A stretch of 64,000 nucleotides of DNA from positions 248,001 through 312,000 of the forward strand of contig NZ_JAKRKC020000001.1 of assembly GCF_022664455.2 (NCBI RefSeq). Direction: 5' to 3'. Positions 1 through 7,932 of the stretch are shown in pieces. Source of the DNA: Actinomadura luzonensis. GTDB lineage: Bacteria; Actinomycetota; Actinomycetes; Streptosporangiales; Streptosporangiaceae. Under the pieces are notes generated by a model, which worked only from the letters and a program-made list of their open reading frames with translations, was not told where the DNA came from and searched no databases. Made by a program: the position numbers and the translations under genes. Within the stretch, counting starts at the first letter, position 1, and each line of letters starts with the position of its first letter.

Positions 1-471
1 CAGGCCCATCATGCCCATGGACAGCACACAGACCGCGGTGGCGGCCAGGAACACCGGCAGTGAGGGGAACGCCAGGGGGATGGCGAAGAAGACGGCTCCC
101 CAGAACACGGTCGCGACCATGGCGTACATGCCCACGACCGAGGTGGCCAGCGAGATCGACAGGAGCACGGCGGAGAACGGCGTGGGCGCGGTGATGATCG
201 GCTCCAGCATGCCGCTCCAGCGCTTGTTCTGGATTGCGCCCCCGGCCCCGAACAGTACGGAGCTCCACACCCCCATGAGGCCCGCGCCCACACTTGCCTG
301 AAGCAGTTTGTCCGGTTGGCCGGGACCGTAGAGGTACATCGCGATCGTGGCGTAGATGATCGGAGTGAGGACGTTGAAGATGATGAGGAGCGGCGCCCGT
401 GACATTTGCAAGAACTGCGCCCACATGCCGACATAGAGCACGCGCACGAGGCGGAGCGGACTCGGTCTCAT
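1..471 (-). CDS. ABC-2 type exporter permease (partial, C-terminus outside window)
   Basis: An open frame on the minus strand starts at ATG 471 (MRPSPLRLVRVLYVGMW) and runs off the left edge, so about 157 residues are visible. It overlaps the stop of the ATPase gene by ATGA (468-471), which fixes the start. Hydrophobic segments near residues 27-47, 66-80, 97-125 and 130-150 fit an ABC-2 transport permease. With the ATPase it should form an exporter in the cytoplasmic membrane. The substrate is unknown; the PqqD-like gene at the head of the operon hints at a peptide or peptide-derived product, which is inference. Confidence 0.85.
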   Translation of the reverse strand, partial: MRPSPLRLVRVLYVGMWAQFLQMSRAPLLIIFNVLTPIIYATIAMYLYGPGQPDKLLQASVGAGLMGVWSSVLFGAGGAIQNKRWSGMLEPIITAPTPFSAVLLSISLATSVVGMYAMVATVFWGAVFFAIPLAFPSLPVFLAATAVCVLSMGMMGL

Positions 472-1469
472 TCGCGCGTCACCTCGGCGCTCTCCCGCAC
501 GATGGTCACATAGGCGTCCTCAAGAGTCGTCTCCCGCCCGGTGATGCGGACGATGCGGAGATCGCTCAGCACCGACAGGACGTTCGCGTACACGTCCCCC
601 CCGGGCTCAGACCGCACGGTGATCAGCGAGGTCTCCGCAGGTCCATGTTCGGCTTCGACCCACCGAACGCCCGGCAGCTCGCCCAGAGCCTCGTGGTGCT
701 TGTCGCTCTGTCCTTCGACCTCCACCTCCACGACCGTCTCCGTGGCGACCGAGTCCTTCAGCGTCTCCGGCGTGCCGATCACCCTGATGACGCCGTCGGT
801 GATCACGGCGATCCGGTCGCACAGCTCGTCGGCCTCGGCCATGTAGTGGGTCGTGAGCAGAATCGTCATCCCCTGCCGGGCCAGCGCCGCGACCGTCGCG
901 CGGAGCTCCCGGGCGGCGACGGGGTCCACCCCGATGGAAGGCTCGTCGAGAAAGAGCACATCAGGCCGGTGCAGCAGCCCGCGCGCGATGTGCAGGCGCT
1001 GGCGCATGCCGCGCGAGTAGCCCTCGACCCGCTCACGTTCACGGCCGAGCAGTCCCACCAGCTCCAGCAGCTCGTGGATCCTGGCACGCTGTTCACGCGG
1101 CTCTACCTCGTACAGCTCGGCGAAGTAGCGCAGGTTGTCCAAGGCGGAAAGGCGGTCGTACAGGCCCTTGTCGCCGCCGAAGACATAGCCGATGCGGCGG
1201 CGTACGTCGCGCGGCTGGGTTGCCACGTCGTGCCCGAACACCCTGGCCGAGCCCTTCGTGGGCAGCAGCAGAGTGTTGAGCATCTTGATCGTCGTGGTCT
1301 TGCCGGCGCCGTTCGGGCCGAGCAGGCCGAACACCTCGCCGCGGTGGATGGCGAACGAGACGCCCTTGACCGCGTCGATGGTCTTCGTCCTGGACTTCAG
1401 CCATCCGGTCCTGGCTTCGTAGGAGCGCCAGAGGCCGTCCGCCTCGACCGCCACGCTCTCCGCGTTCAT
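468..1469 (-). CDS. ABC-2 type exporter ATP-binding protein
   Basis: A 333-residue ATPase of the drug/natural-product exporter (DrrA-like) type. Visible motifs are Walker A GPNGAGKTTT (about 51-60), signature YSRGMRQRLHIARGL (about 148-162), Walker B VLFLDEPSIGVDP (about 166-178) and the switch histidine in LLTTHYM. The family's C-terminal extension follows, rich in charged residues. The ATG at 1469 overlaps the stop of the PqqD-like gene (ATGA 1466-1469), and the gene's own stop overlaps the permease start. The three genes therefore form one translationally coupled unit. It should power export by the neighbouring permease. Confidence 0.93.
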   Translation of the reverse strand: MNAESVAVEADGLWRSYEARTGWLKSRTKTIDAVKGVSFAIHRGEVFGLLGPNGAGKTTTIKMLNTLLLPTKGSARVFGHDVATQPRDVRRRIGYVFGGDKGLYDRLSALDNLRYFAELYEVEPREQRARIHELLELVGLLGRERERVEGYSRGMRQRLHIARGLLHRPDVLFLDEPSIGVDPVAARELRATVAALARQGMTILLTTHYMAEADELCDRIAVITDGVIRVIGTPETLKDSVATETVVEVEVEGQSDKHHEALGELPGVRWVEAEHGPAETSLITVRSEPGGDVYANVLSVLSDLRIVRITGRETTLEDAYVTIVRESAEVTRE

Positions 1470-1747
1470 GCCTCGTTCTTGTCGGTCAGGCGGAGGAAGC
1501 CCTTGGCCCGCATGTCCCGCAGAAACCCGGTGACGGCCCCAAGTGCGCGCTCGCGGTCTATTTCGTAGCGCTCCATCAGACTCAGGACAATGTCATCCAC
1601 CGTATGGCGGGCATCACAGCGAGCCACGATAAAGCCGCCGACCTCATTGGTTTGGTATCGGTCGAGGTACCGGAAGAGGATTGTCTTCCCGTCCACCCGA
1701 TACGCACGGACCTCTTTCTCCCGAATCGGGAAATGCTGTAAATCCAT
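1466..1747 (-). CDS. PqqD-family peptide chaperone / RiPP recognition element protein
   Basis: A 93-residue protein with the PqqD winged-helix layout: a beta-rich N-terminus, then DARHTVDDIVLSLMERY, then a C-terminal helix ending KGFLRL. Family members bind leader peptides for RiPP maturases, or occur as fused RRE domains. The start ATG 1747 has the ribosome site AGAGGA 8-9 bases upstream. It is the first gene of the leftward exporter unit and diverges from the importer operon. No precursor peptide, radical SAM enzyme or cyclodehydratase is visible in the window; they could lie beyond the left edge, or the protein may serve the HPr-kinase-like enzyme at 7932. Function is inference; the family call is fairly firm. 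Confidence 0.75.
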   Translation of the reverse strand: MDLQHFPIREKEVRAYRVDGKTILFRYLDRYQTNEVGGFIVARCDARHTVDDIVLSLMERYEIDRERALGAVTGFLRDMRAKGFLRLTDKNEA

Positions 1748-1862
1748 CCGCGTTCCTCTGAACTAGAGCACCAAGCGGTGCGCGCGGAAAACAGGCGGAA
1801 GTTGACGATGGCTTGCACTGGCCGACATGCAATCACAGGCGCCAAGCAGCGTCAACAGGTTC

Positions 1863-1876
1863 GGCAAACGTTATCC
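1863..1876. promoter_or_regulatory. weak match to the cassette's LacI operator
   Basis: GGCAAACGTTATCC matches the two strong palindromes (1941-1954 and 13602-13615) at 11 of 14 positions and has an AACGTT core. It lies 22 bases upstream of the -35 box of the importer promoter, between the two divergent units, so it could serve as an auxiliary operator for looping or for the PqqD/exporter genes. The match is imperfect and could be chance. Confidence 0.35.
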
Positions 1877-1897
1877 AACCACTCGCCGGTAGGGATC

Positions 1898-1926
1898 TTG
1901 ACATCCCCAGAACCCCGCTGTAATCT
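1898..1926 (+). promoter_or_regulatory. sigma-70-type promoter of the importer operon
   Basis: TTGACA at 1898-1903, a 17-base spacer, then TAATCT at 1921-1926. This is an unusually good consensus promoter for a high-GC actinomycete. The expected transcription start is near 1933, about 75 bases before the binding-protein ATG. The strong LacI-type palindrome begins 14 bases after the -10 box. Confidence 0.7.
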
Positions 1927-1940
1927 CGCGGCGGTACAGC

Positions 1941-1954
1941 GGCAATCGATTGCC
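1941..1954. promoter_or_regulatory. LacI-type operator (perfect 14-bp palindrome)
   Basis: GGCAATCGATTGCC is its own reverse complement, with the central CG typical of LacI/GalR operators. It sits just downstream of the -10 box of the importer promoter, where a bound repressor would block transcription. The same sequence with one substitution (GGCAATCGTTTGCC) lies in the same position relative to the murT promoter at 13602-13615, beside the lacI-type gene. That link makes this a likely operator for the local regulator. Confidence 0.75.
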
Positions 1955-2008
1955 AGAGCTACCCGTTGCCCCTTGTCCGCGGTGCTGGACCGGCGAGAGG
2001 GAGTTTCG

Positions 2009-2983
2009 ATGAGGAAGCAGTTAAGGAAACCTGTCTCCGCCTTATTGATTGCGTTGGCGATAATTCCCGCAGGTTGTTCGCGGGACGACTTGAACCCCGC
2101 CGCGACCGCGTCCCGCAACACGTCGGACAGACCTCGCATCGGATTGGTGCAGATCAACCAGCAGGCGCTCTTCTTCACGCAGCTGAACGAGGGCGCGCAA
2201 CAGGAAGCCGCCCGTATCGGCGCCGACCTGACCGTCTTCAACGCCAACGACGACGCCGCACAGCAGAGCCAGGCCGTCACCAATTTCATTCAACAGGGCT
2301 TCGACGCGGTCATCGTCGTCGCCATCGACGTCGAGGGCATCAAGCCCGCCATCAGGCAGGCGGCGGCCGCCGGGCTGAAGGTGGTCGCCGTGGACGCCGT
2401 CATCACCGACCCGGCCGTGAACTCCCAGGTCGGTGTGGACAACAAGGCGGCGAGCAAGCAGATCGGCGAGTTCGTCGGCTCCTACGCCACCCAGCACGCG
2501 CCCGAGCCGAAGATCGGCATCGTGGGCGCCCTGAACTCCTTCATCCAGAACATCCGCAAGGACTCCTTCGAGACCACCGTCAAGGCGGCCGGCGCGCGCG
2601 TTCTCCAGACGGTGGACGGCAAGAACACCCAGGAAGGCGCGGCCGCGGCGGCGGAGAATCTGCTGACCGCCCAGCCCAACCTGGACATCGTCTACGCCAC
2701 CGGCGAGCCCGCCCTGCTCGGGACCGTCGCCGCCGTCGAGGCCCGAGCCGCCGCCGACCACGTCAAGGTGTTCGGCTGGGACCTCACCAAGCAGGCCATC
2801 AACGGTATCGACCGCGGATACGTGGCCGGCGTCGTCCAGCAGAATCCCCTGGCTGAAGGACAGGAGGCGGTGAAGGCGGCCGACGCGCTGATACGCGGGC
2901 TGCCCACCGAGAAGACCATCAACGTGCCGGTCACGATCGTCACCAAGGACAACGTCGACTCTTACCGGTCGGCCTTCGCATGA
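2009..2983 (+). CDS. sugar ABC transporter substrate-binding lipoprotein (RbsB-like)
   Basis: A 324-residue periplasmic-binding-protein-like lipoprotein. The signal peptide ends in the lipobox IPAGC (Cys about residue 24), so the protein should be anchored outside the membrane. The mature part has the type-I binding fold of the ribose family: RIGLVQINQQALFFTQLNEG, then repeated alpha/beta units such as GFDAVIVVAIDVEG, QVGVDNKAAS and VFGWDLTKQA. ATG 2009 was chosen because it follows GAGAGGGAG and starts the signal peptide; the frame is open further upstream but runs through the promoter. It overlaps the ATPase start by ATGA (2980-2983). The ligand is unknown. Confidence 0.9.
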   Translation: MRKQLRKPVSALLIALAIIPAGCSRDDLNPAATASRNTSDRPRIGLVQINQQALFFTQLNEGAQQEAARIGADLTVFNANDDAAQQSQAVTNFIQQGFDAVIVVAIDVEGIKPAIRQAAAAGLKVVAVDAVITDPAVNSQVGVDNKAASKQIGEFVGSYATQHAPEPKIGIVGALNSFIQNIRKDSFETTVKAAGARVLQTVDGKNTQEGAAAAAENLLTAQPNLDIVYATGEPALLGTVAAVEARAAADHVKVFGWDLTKQAINGIDRGYVAGVVQQNPLAEGQEAVKAADALIRGLPTEKTINVPVTIVTKDNVDSYRSAFA

Positions 2984-3726
2984 CCCCCCACCACAGGGCA
3001 GAACTCGTCGGGGTTCACAAGCGGTATGGATCCGTCGACGCCCTGCGGGGCCTCACCCTCGGCGTACGGCCGGGCGAAGTGCTCGGGCTCGTGGGGGACA
3101 ACGCGGCAGGCAAGTCCACGGCGATGAAGATCCTCGCCGGAGCCGTCCTCCCCGATTCCGGCACGACCCTGGTCGATGGCCGGCCTCGGTCCTTCACCAG
3201 CCCCCGGGCGGCCAAACAGGCCGGCATCGCGATGGTCTACCAGGATCTCGCGTTGTGCGACGACCTCGACGTCGCGGGCAATCTGTTCCTCGGCGCGGAG
3301 CCCCGCAGAGGCGGTCTATTCCTGCACAAGCGGCTGATGCACCAGCAGGCCAGGCACTGGCTCGACATGCTGCGCATCCGCATCCCCCGGACCACGGCAC
3401 TTGCGCGCGGCCTGTCGGGGGGACAGAGGCAGGCGGTGGCCATAGCAAGGGCCCTGATCGTGGACCCCAAGGTGCTGATCCTCGACGAGCCGACGGCCGC
3501 CCTCGCGATCACCGAGGTCAACACCGTTCTGGAACTGATCCGCACGGTGTCCGCCCGCGGCGTGAGCGTCATCCTCATCACCCACCGCCTGCAGGACCTG
3601 TTCGTCGTCTGTGACCGGCTGGCGGTGATGGCCGAGGGCGTGGTCCGCGCGGAACTGGAGACCGCGAGCACCAGCGTCGAGGAACTGGTCTCCGAGATCG
3701 TCGGGGAGAGGGCGCGGCATGGCTGA
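2980..3726 (+). CDS. sugar ABC transporter ATP-binding protein, single-domain
   Basis: A 248-residue ATPase with Walker A GDNAAGKST (about 39-47), signature LSGGQRQAVAIARAL, Walker B VLILDEPTAAL and switch histidine LITHRL. RbsA/XylG-type ATPases are usually about 500 residues with two fused domains; this one has a single domain, as in FrcA-like systems, and would act as a homodimer. It is coupled to the binding protein (ATGA overlap) and overlaps the permease start by 8 bases. It energises import by the 3719-4720 permease. Confidence 0.92.
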   Translation: MTPHHRAELVGVHKRYGSVDALRGLTLGVRPGEVLGLVGDNAAGKSTAMKILAGAVLPDSGTTLVDGRPRSFTSPRAAKQAGIAMVYQDLALCDDLDVAGNLFLGAEPRRGGLFLHKRLMHQQARHWLDMLRIRIPRTTALARGLSGGQRQAVAIARALIVDPKVLILDEPTAALAITEVNTVLELIRTVSARGVSVILITHRLQDLFVVCDRLAVMAEGVVRAELETASTSVEELVSEIVGERARHG

Positions 3727-4720
3727 CGTCCTCGACCGGCCGGTGGCCGCTCCGGTCACCCGGCTGCACGCCTTCCTGAACGCTCACCTGCCCACCGTCT
3801 CGATCGCCGTCGTGCTCCTGGCCGTGGTCACGTTGTTCTCCTTCACCGCCGAGACCTTTCTGAGCTGGGACAACGCGCTGAATGTGCTGAGGCAGACCAG
3901 CCCGGCGCTCATCGTGGCGGTGGCCATGACGTTCGTCGTCGCCACAGCGGGGATCGACCTGTCCGTCGGCTCCGTCATGGCGTTGTCCGGGGTTCTGCTG
4001 GCCGTGCTGGTCTCTCATGGGGTCGAGCCCGGTCTCGCCCTGGTGACCGTCGTGGCGGCCGGCGCCGCCATCGGGATCGTCAACGGCTGGTGCTCCTGCT
4101 ACCAGCGGATTCCCTCCTTCATCGTCACGCTGGCCACTCTGGGGATCATCCGCGGCATCGCACTGCGGGCCACGAACGGTTACTCGATCGCGCTCTCCGA
4201 CGACGGATGGGTGGGATTCCTCGGCCACGGGCGCGTCGCGGGAATCCCCGTCCAGGCGCTCATCGCCGGGGTCGTCACGGTCGCAGGCTGGGTCGCCTTC
4301 CACATGACGCCCTTCGGCCGGTACGTGGTCGCCCTGGGCAGCCAGCGGGAATCCCTGCGCCGGGCCGGGGTGAACGTCCGCCTGGTCGGCGCTCTGGTCT
4401 TCGTCCTGGCGGGGTCCGCCGCCGCGCTCGCGGGCACGCTCGTGGCGCTGCGGCTGGACAGCGGGTCCGCCAACCAGGGAGTGGGATTCGAGCTCACCGT
4501 CATCACTGCCGTGGTCCTCGGCGGGACAAGTCTGTTCGGCGGGCGCGGCAGCGTCACTGGCACCGTTCTCGCCGTTCTCACGCTCGGGCTCATCGAGAAC
4601 GGCCTCAGCCTGGCTCACGTCAACCCGTTCTACGTGCAGATCGTGCAAGGAGCGATACTTCTGGGAGCCGTCGTGATCAATGCCAAACTGTTCGGCCAGA
4701 TCTTCCTTCAGCGGTCATGA
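3719..4720 (+). CDS. sugar ABC transporter permease (RbsC-like)
   Basis: A 333-residue integral membrane protein with the RbsC-family motif ATAGIDLSVGSVMALSG near residue 80 and VLGGTSLFGGRGSVTGT near residue 265. Eight or more hydrophobic segments are visible. It completes a ribose-type importer with the two preceding genes. Its stop overlaps the start of the phosphotriesterase homologue (ATGA 4717-4720), so the imported compound is probably a substrate or inducer of the enzymes encoded next. Confidence 0.93.
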   Translation: MADVLDRPVAAPVTRLHAFLNAHLPTVSIAVVLLAVVTLFSFTAETFLSWDNALNVLRQTSPALIVAVAMTFVVATAGIDLSVGSVMALSGVLLAVLVSHGVEPGLALVTVVAAGAAIGIVNGWCSCYQRIPSFIVTLATLGIIRGIALRATNGYSIALSDDGWVGFLGHGRVAGIPVQALIAGVVTVAGWVAFHMTPFGRYVVALGSQRESLRRAGVNVRLVGALVFVLAGSAAALAGTLVALRLDSGSANQGVGFELTVITAVVLGGTSLFGGRGSVTGTVLAVLTLGLIENGLSLAHVNPFYVQIVQGAILLGAVVINAKLFGQIFLQRS

Positions 4721-5787
4721 CCAGTGTGATGACGGTGACCGGCGCGATCGACGCCGGCGATCTCGGGGTCACGCTCATGCACGAGCATCTGATCAACGAC
4801 TGCACGTCGTGCTGGAACCCTCCGGCTCCGGACGACCTGACCGGGCAGGAGATCGCCGCCGGTCCCGTACGCATGTCGTACCTGGGACGGTTGCGCAACG
4901 ACCCCTTCCTGTCCCTCGACAACTGCCGGCTGGACGACGTCGGCCTGGTGAGTGCGGAGCTGGCTCGGTTCGCCGAGGCCGGCGGAGCCAGCGTCGTCGA
5001 GCAGACGTGCAGCGGCATCGGGCGCGACCCCGGCGCCTTGGCCCGCATAGCGCGGAACACAGGGCTCAACATCATCATGGGCTGCGGCTTCTATCTCGAG
5101 GCCAGTCATCCCGCCCAGGTCCGGGGAATGACCGCGGTGGACGTCGCCGACCATCTGGAACAGGAGATCAGCGAGGGAGTGAACGGCGTACGCCCCGGCA
5201 TCATCGGCGAGATCGGGGTGTCGGCCGCCTTCACCCAAGAAGAGGAGAAGGTGCTACGGGGAGCCGCCATCGCCCAGCGGCGCACCGGCCTGCCGCTCTC
5301 GATCCACCTGCCGGGCTGGGAACGGCATGGCGGCCGCGTGCTGGACGTCGTCGCCGAGGAGGGCGCCTCGCTGGAGGCCACCGTGCTGTGCCATCTCAAT
5401 CCCAGCATGCGGGACGTGGACTACCAGCACGACCTCGCGGACCGCGGCGCCTGGATCGAGTACGACATGGTCGGCCTCGAGTTCTACTTCGCCGACCAGG
5501 CCGCGCAGTCGCCGTCCGACGAGGACAACGCGCGTGCCATCGTGGAACTGGTCCGCGCCGGCTACGCCGGCAGATTACTGCTGTCCAGCGACGTCTTCCT
5601 CAAGACGATGCTGGTCCGCTACGGCGGCTACGGGTACGCGCACCTGCTCACCGCCTTCGCACAGCGGCTCACCCGGCACGGCCTCACCGCCGACGACCTC
5701 ACCCGGCTTCTCATACGCAATCCCGCGGCGGTGTTCCAGGCCACGGTGAAGGAGACAACAGATGACCAGAATTCTCGTCGCTGGTGA
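4717..5787 (+). CDS. phosphotriesterase-family metal hydrolase (PHP type)
   Basis: A 356-residue TIM-barrel amidohydrolase. The metal ligands of the family are visible: HEH at about 23-25, Glu in GEIGVS (about 167) where true phosphotriesterases have a carbamylated Lys, His in SIHLPG, His in VLCHLNPS, and Asp in LLSSDVF followed by GGYGYAHLL. The Glu replacement is typical of the PHP branch, whose members act as lactonases or esterases. A cytoplasmic hydrolase of the imported compound is a reasonable role, unproven. The next gene begins 26 bases before its stop. A second family member at 63432 keeps the Lys. Confidence 0.88.
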   Translation: MTSVMTVTGAIDAGDLGVTLMHEHLINDCTSCWNPPAPDDLTGQEIAAGPVRMSYLGRLRNDPFLSLDNCRLDDVGLVSAELARFAEAGGASVVEQTCSGIGRDPGALARIARNTGLNIIMGCGFYLEASHPAQVRGMTAVDVADHLEQEISEGVNGVRPGIIGEIGVSAAFTQEEEKVLRGAAIAQRRTGLPLSIHLPGWERHGGRVLDVVAEEGASLEATVLCHLNPSMRDVDYQHDLADRGAWIEYDMVGLEFYFADQAAQSPSDEDNARAIVELVRAGYAGRLLLSSDVFLKTMLVRYGGYGYAHLLTAFAQRLTRHGLTADDLTRLLIRNPAAVFQATVKETTDDQNSRRW

Positions 5788-6511
5788 GTCATGGGTGAGC
5801 CAGACGACCCATTACAAGGGGTTCGACTCGTTCACCTCGGTCACCTTTCACACCGGCATCGAGCCGTTCGCGAACGCGCTGACCTCTCGCGGCCTTGTCG
5901 TGGACCATCTGCCCGCCCACGAGGTCCCAGAACGATTTCCCCGCACCGCCGATGAGTTGTCGGCGTGGGACGTGGTCATCCTCTCCGACATCGGCGCCAA
6001 CAGCCTGTTGCTCCACCCCGATACCTGGCAGGGCGGGCACAGGACGCCGAACCGCCTGTTCGCGCTGGCCGAGTGGGTTCGCGGGGGTGGCGGGCTGGCC
6101 ATGGCGGGCGGGTACCTGAGCTTCCAGGGGTTCGAAGGCAAGGCGTTCTTCCACGGGACCCCGGTGGAGGACGTGCTGCCCTGCGTGATCTCGTCGTACG
6201 ACGACCGTGTGGAGGTTCCCGACGGCGTCGAGTCGAAGACGGTCGACGACGCTCACGTCATCGTCTCGGGCGTGCGCGGGCCATGGCCCGCGCTGCTGGG
6301 ATACAACCGCTTCGGGCTCAAGGACGACGCCGTCCTGCTCGCGGAGATCAACAGTGATCCCCTCCTGGCCGTGCGCCAGGTCGGCCGGGGCCGGACGCTC
6401 GCCTGGGCCTCGGACATCGCGCCGCATTGGTGCACCCAGGACTTCATGGACTGGGACGGATACCCCGTACTGTTCGCCAACGCCTGCCGCTGGCTCGCGG
6501 GGAGTGAGTGA
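5762..6511 (+). CDS. ThuA / GATase1-like cytoplasmic protein
   Basis: A 249-residue protein resembling the putative glutamine-amidotransferase family PF07090: start MTRILVAGESWVSQ, motif FDSFTSVTFHTG, then DVVILSDIGANSLLLHP and the turn GGLAMAGGYLSFQG. True class I amidotransferases carry a Cys at this nucleophile elbow; here it is GGYLSF with no Cys, so glutaminase activity is unlikely. Related proteins often sit beside sugar ABC importers. GGAG lies 6 bases before ATG 5762. The gene overlaps the preceding one by 26 bases and is followed 12 bases later by the sulfatase-type gene. Confidence 0.75.
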   Translation: MTRILVAGESWVSQTTHYKGFDSFTSVTFHTGIEPFANALTSRGLVVDHLPAHEVPERFPRTADELSAWDVVILSDIGANSLLLHPDTWQGGHRTPNRLFALAEWVRGGGGLAMAGGYLSFQGFEGKAFFHGTPVEDVLPCVISSYDDRVEVPDGVESKTVDDAHVIVSGVRGPWPALLGYNRFGLKDDAVLLAEINSDPLLAVRQVGRGRTLAWASDIAPHWCTQDFMDWDGYPVLFANACRWLAGSE

Positions 6512-6523
6512 GGAATACGAAGC

Positions 6524-7423
6524 ATGTCAGCCATGGTCTCCATTGCCGACGTGATGAGCGATCGGCCGTGGCCGAACATCGTCGTCATCACCGTGGACTC
6601 CTGCCGGTTCGACTCAGCTGCGCTGGCCAGGACCCCCACGCTCGACTCGCTTGGTCCGCTCCGCCGGGCGGTGACGCCAGGCGTCTTCACACTGCCCGCA
6701 CATATGGCGTTCTTCTCCGGTTACTTCCCGAACGTCATGGAACTGCCGCATCTCGACTATTACTCCCGGGAGATGCGGCAGCTCTGGCGGCTCAGCCGTG
6801 CCAAGCAGAAATCCCGCGACAGCTACCACCTCCAGCTTGAGGGCGACACCCTGTGGGAGGGCTTCCGCAAGGCGGGCTACCACCTCCTGGGCGCGGGAGG
6901 TGTGCGCTGGTTCCTCACCAAGACCCTCACCCAGGGCTTCGACGAATTCCTGTTCCGCGGCCCCAACGACTACTCCGACTGGTTCGCGCAGCGCGGTCCC
7001 GAGGACTTCGCGCTCGCCCACCCGGACGAACTCGTCGAACGCCTGCCGTCCGACCGGCCCTGGTTCCTGTTCGTGAACGCGCTCGAGACGCACGCGCCGT
7101 ACAACAACGGGCTGACGCAGCAGTCCCCGGAGATCGCCGAGATCATCGCCAGAGGAGCTCCCATCTGGGCCGGCCGGACCCGGCGCGGCCTGCACGTCGA
7201 GCTCGGGCCTAGCGACTACAAAGCCCTACATCTGGCGCAGGTGGCGGCGGTGGAGGCCGTGGACCAACGGCTGGCCACGCTGTTCGACATGCTGCCCAAG
7301 CCCTTCATCGCCCTGGTCTGCGCTGACCACGGCGAGTCGTTCGGCGAGGGCGGGAACTGGGGCCATGGCTTCCCCGCCGAACCGGTCAACAACGTGCCCC
7401 TCTGGGTCGGAGCGGTGGGATGA
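6524..7423 (+). CDS. sulfatase / alkaline-phosphatase-superfamily hydrolase
   Basis: A 299-residue protein with the superfamily metal sites: N-terminal VVITVDSCRFD (about 20-30), the nucleophile region FTLPAHMAFFSG (about 57-68) and CADHGESFGEGG near residue 268. The sulfatase formylglycine motif (C/S-x-P-x-R) is absent and Thr stands in the TLPAH position, so a phosphatase, phosphodiesterase or phosphonate-type hydrolase is more likely than a sulfatase. It has no signal peptide and should be cytoplasmic. GAGGAA precedes ATG 6524. It overlaps the cyclohydrolase-like gene by ATGA (7420-7423). Confidence 0.8.
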   Translation: MSAMVSIADVMSDRPWPNIVVITVDSCRFDSAALARTPTLDSLGPLRRAVTPGVFTLPAHMAFFSGYFPNVMELPHLDYYSREMRQLWRLSRAKQKSRDSYHLQLEGDTLWEGFRKAGYHLLGAGGVRWFLTKTLTQGFDEFLFRGPNDYSDWFAQRGPEDFALAHPDELVERLPSDRPWFLFVNALETHAPYNNGLTQQSPEIAEIIARGAPIWAGRTRRGLHVELGPSDYKALHLAQVAAVEAVDQRLATLFDMLPKPFIALVCADHGESFGEGGNWGHGFPAEPVNNVPLWVGAVG

Positions 7424-7932
7424 GCACGCCTCTCATCCGGTCGGCCACGATGACCACCCGGTACGGCGACGTCGCCATCCACGCGATCGGCTGGCCGGGC
7501 GAGCAGCCGTACGTGGTCCTGCGTCATCCCGCCGCCGCGGACCACACCCTGCTCCGCCTCCAGGCCCAGTGCCTGACCAGCACCGCCTTCGCGGCGCTGA
7601 TGTGCGACTGCGGCCCGCAGATCGAGGCCGGCGTCCGACTGGCCGCGACCCGGCCGGGCGGCACCCTCGTCTACCTGCCTCAGGAGGGCCGCGGGTACGG
7701 CCTGTTCAGCAAGGTCGAGATCCTGTCGCAGATGAACGGCGGACTTTCGCTGGCCGCCGCCCAGCAGGCCGTCGGCCGGGCGGAGAGCCGGCTCTCCTAC
7801 CACCGGGTGCCACAGATCATCTCGGCTCTGGCGCTGCCGGAGCCGATCACGCTGCTCACCGAGTCCACCGCCAAGGTCAGGGCGGTCGAGGCCGCCGGTG
7901 TGCCGTTCGCCGGCGTCGGAGGTCTGAGCTGA
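7420..7932 (+). CDS. GTP cyclohydrolase II-like protein with altered active site
   Basis: A 170-residue protein aligned by eye to RibA. The three zinc cysteines keep the exact spacing (C-x10-C-x-C, in QCLTSTAFAALMCDCG), QEGRGYGL is intact, and Arg of the RibA DERD motif is kept (AESRLSY). Two changes stand out: HSEC is QAQC, and the catalytic Tyr (Tyr105 of E. coli, KIRAYALQD) falls on Leu in KVEILSQM. Variants at this Tyr in streptomycete paralogues are known to change the product. A pathway-specific purine or pyrimidine step is therefore more likely than riboflavin synthesis; no other rib gene is nearby. The stop and the next ATG share one base (TGATG). Confidence 0.8.
   Translation: MSTPLIRSATMTTRYGDVAIHAIGWPGEQPYVVLRHPAAADHTLLRLQAQCLTSTAFAALMCDCGPQIEAGVRLAATRPGGTLVYLPQEGRGYGLFSKVEILSQMNGGLSLAAAQQAVGRAESRLSYHRVPQIISALALPEPITLLTESTAKVRAVEAAGVPFAGVGGLS

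Noticed and set aside
1778..2008. N-terminal extension of the sugar-binding protein
   Set aside because: The upstream in-frame codons overlap the -35/-10 boxes and the operator; the lipoprotein signal begins at ATG 2009.
5762..6511. Glutaminase partner (GatD substitute) for the MurT homologue
   Set aside because: The nucleophile elbow reads GGYLSF with no Cys, so it cannot hydrolyse glutamine in the usual way.
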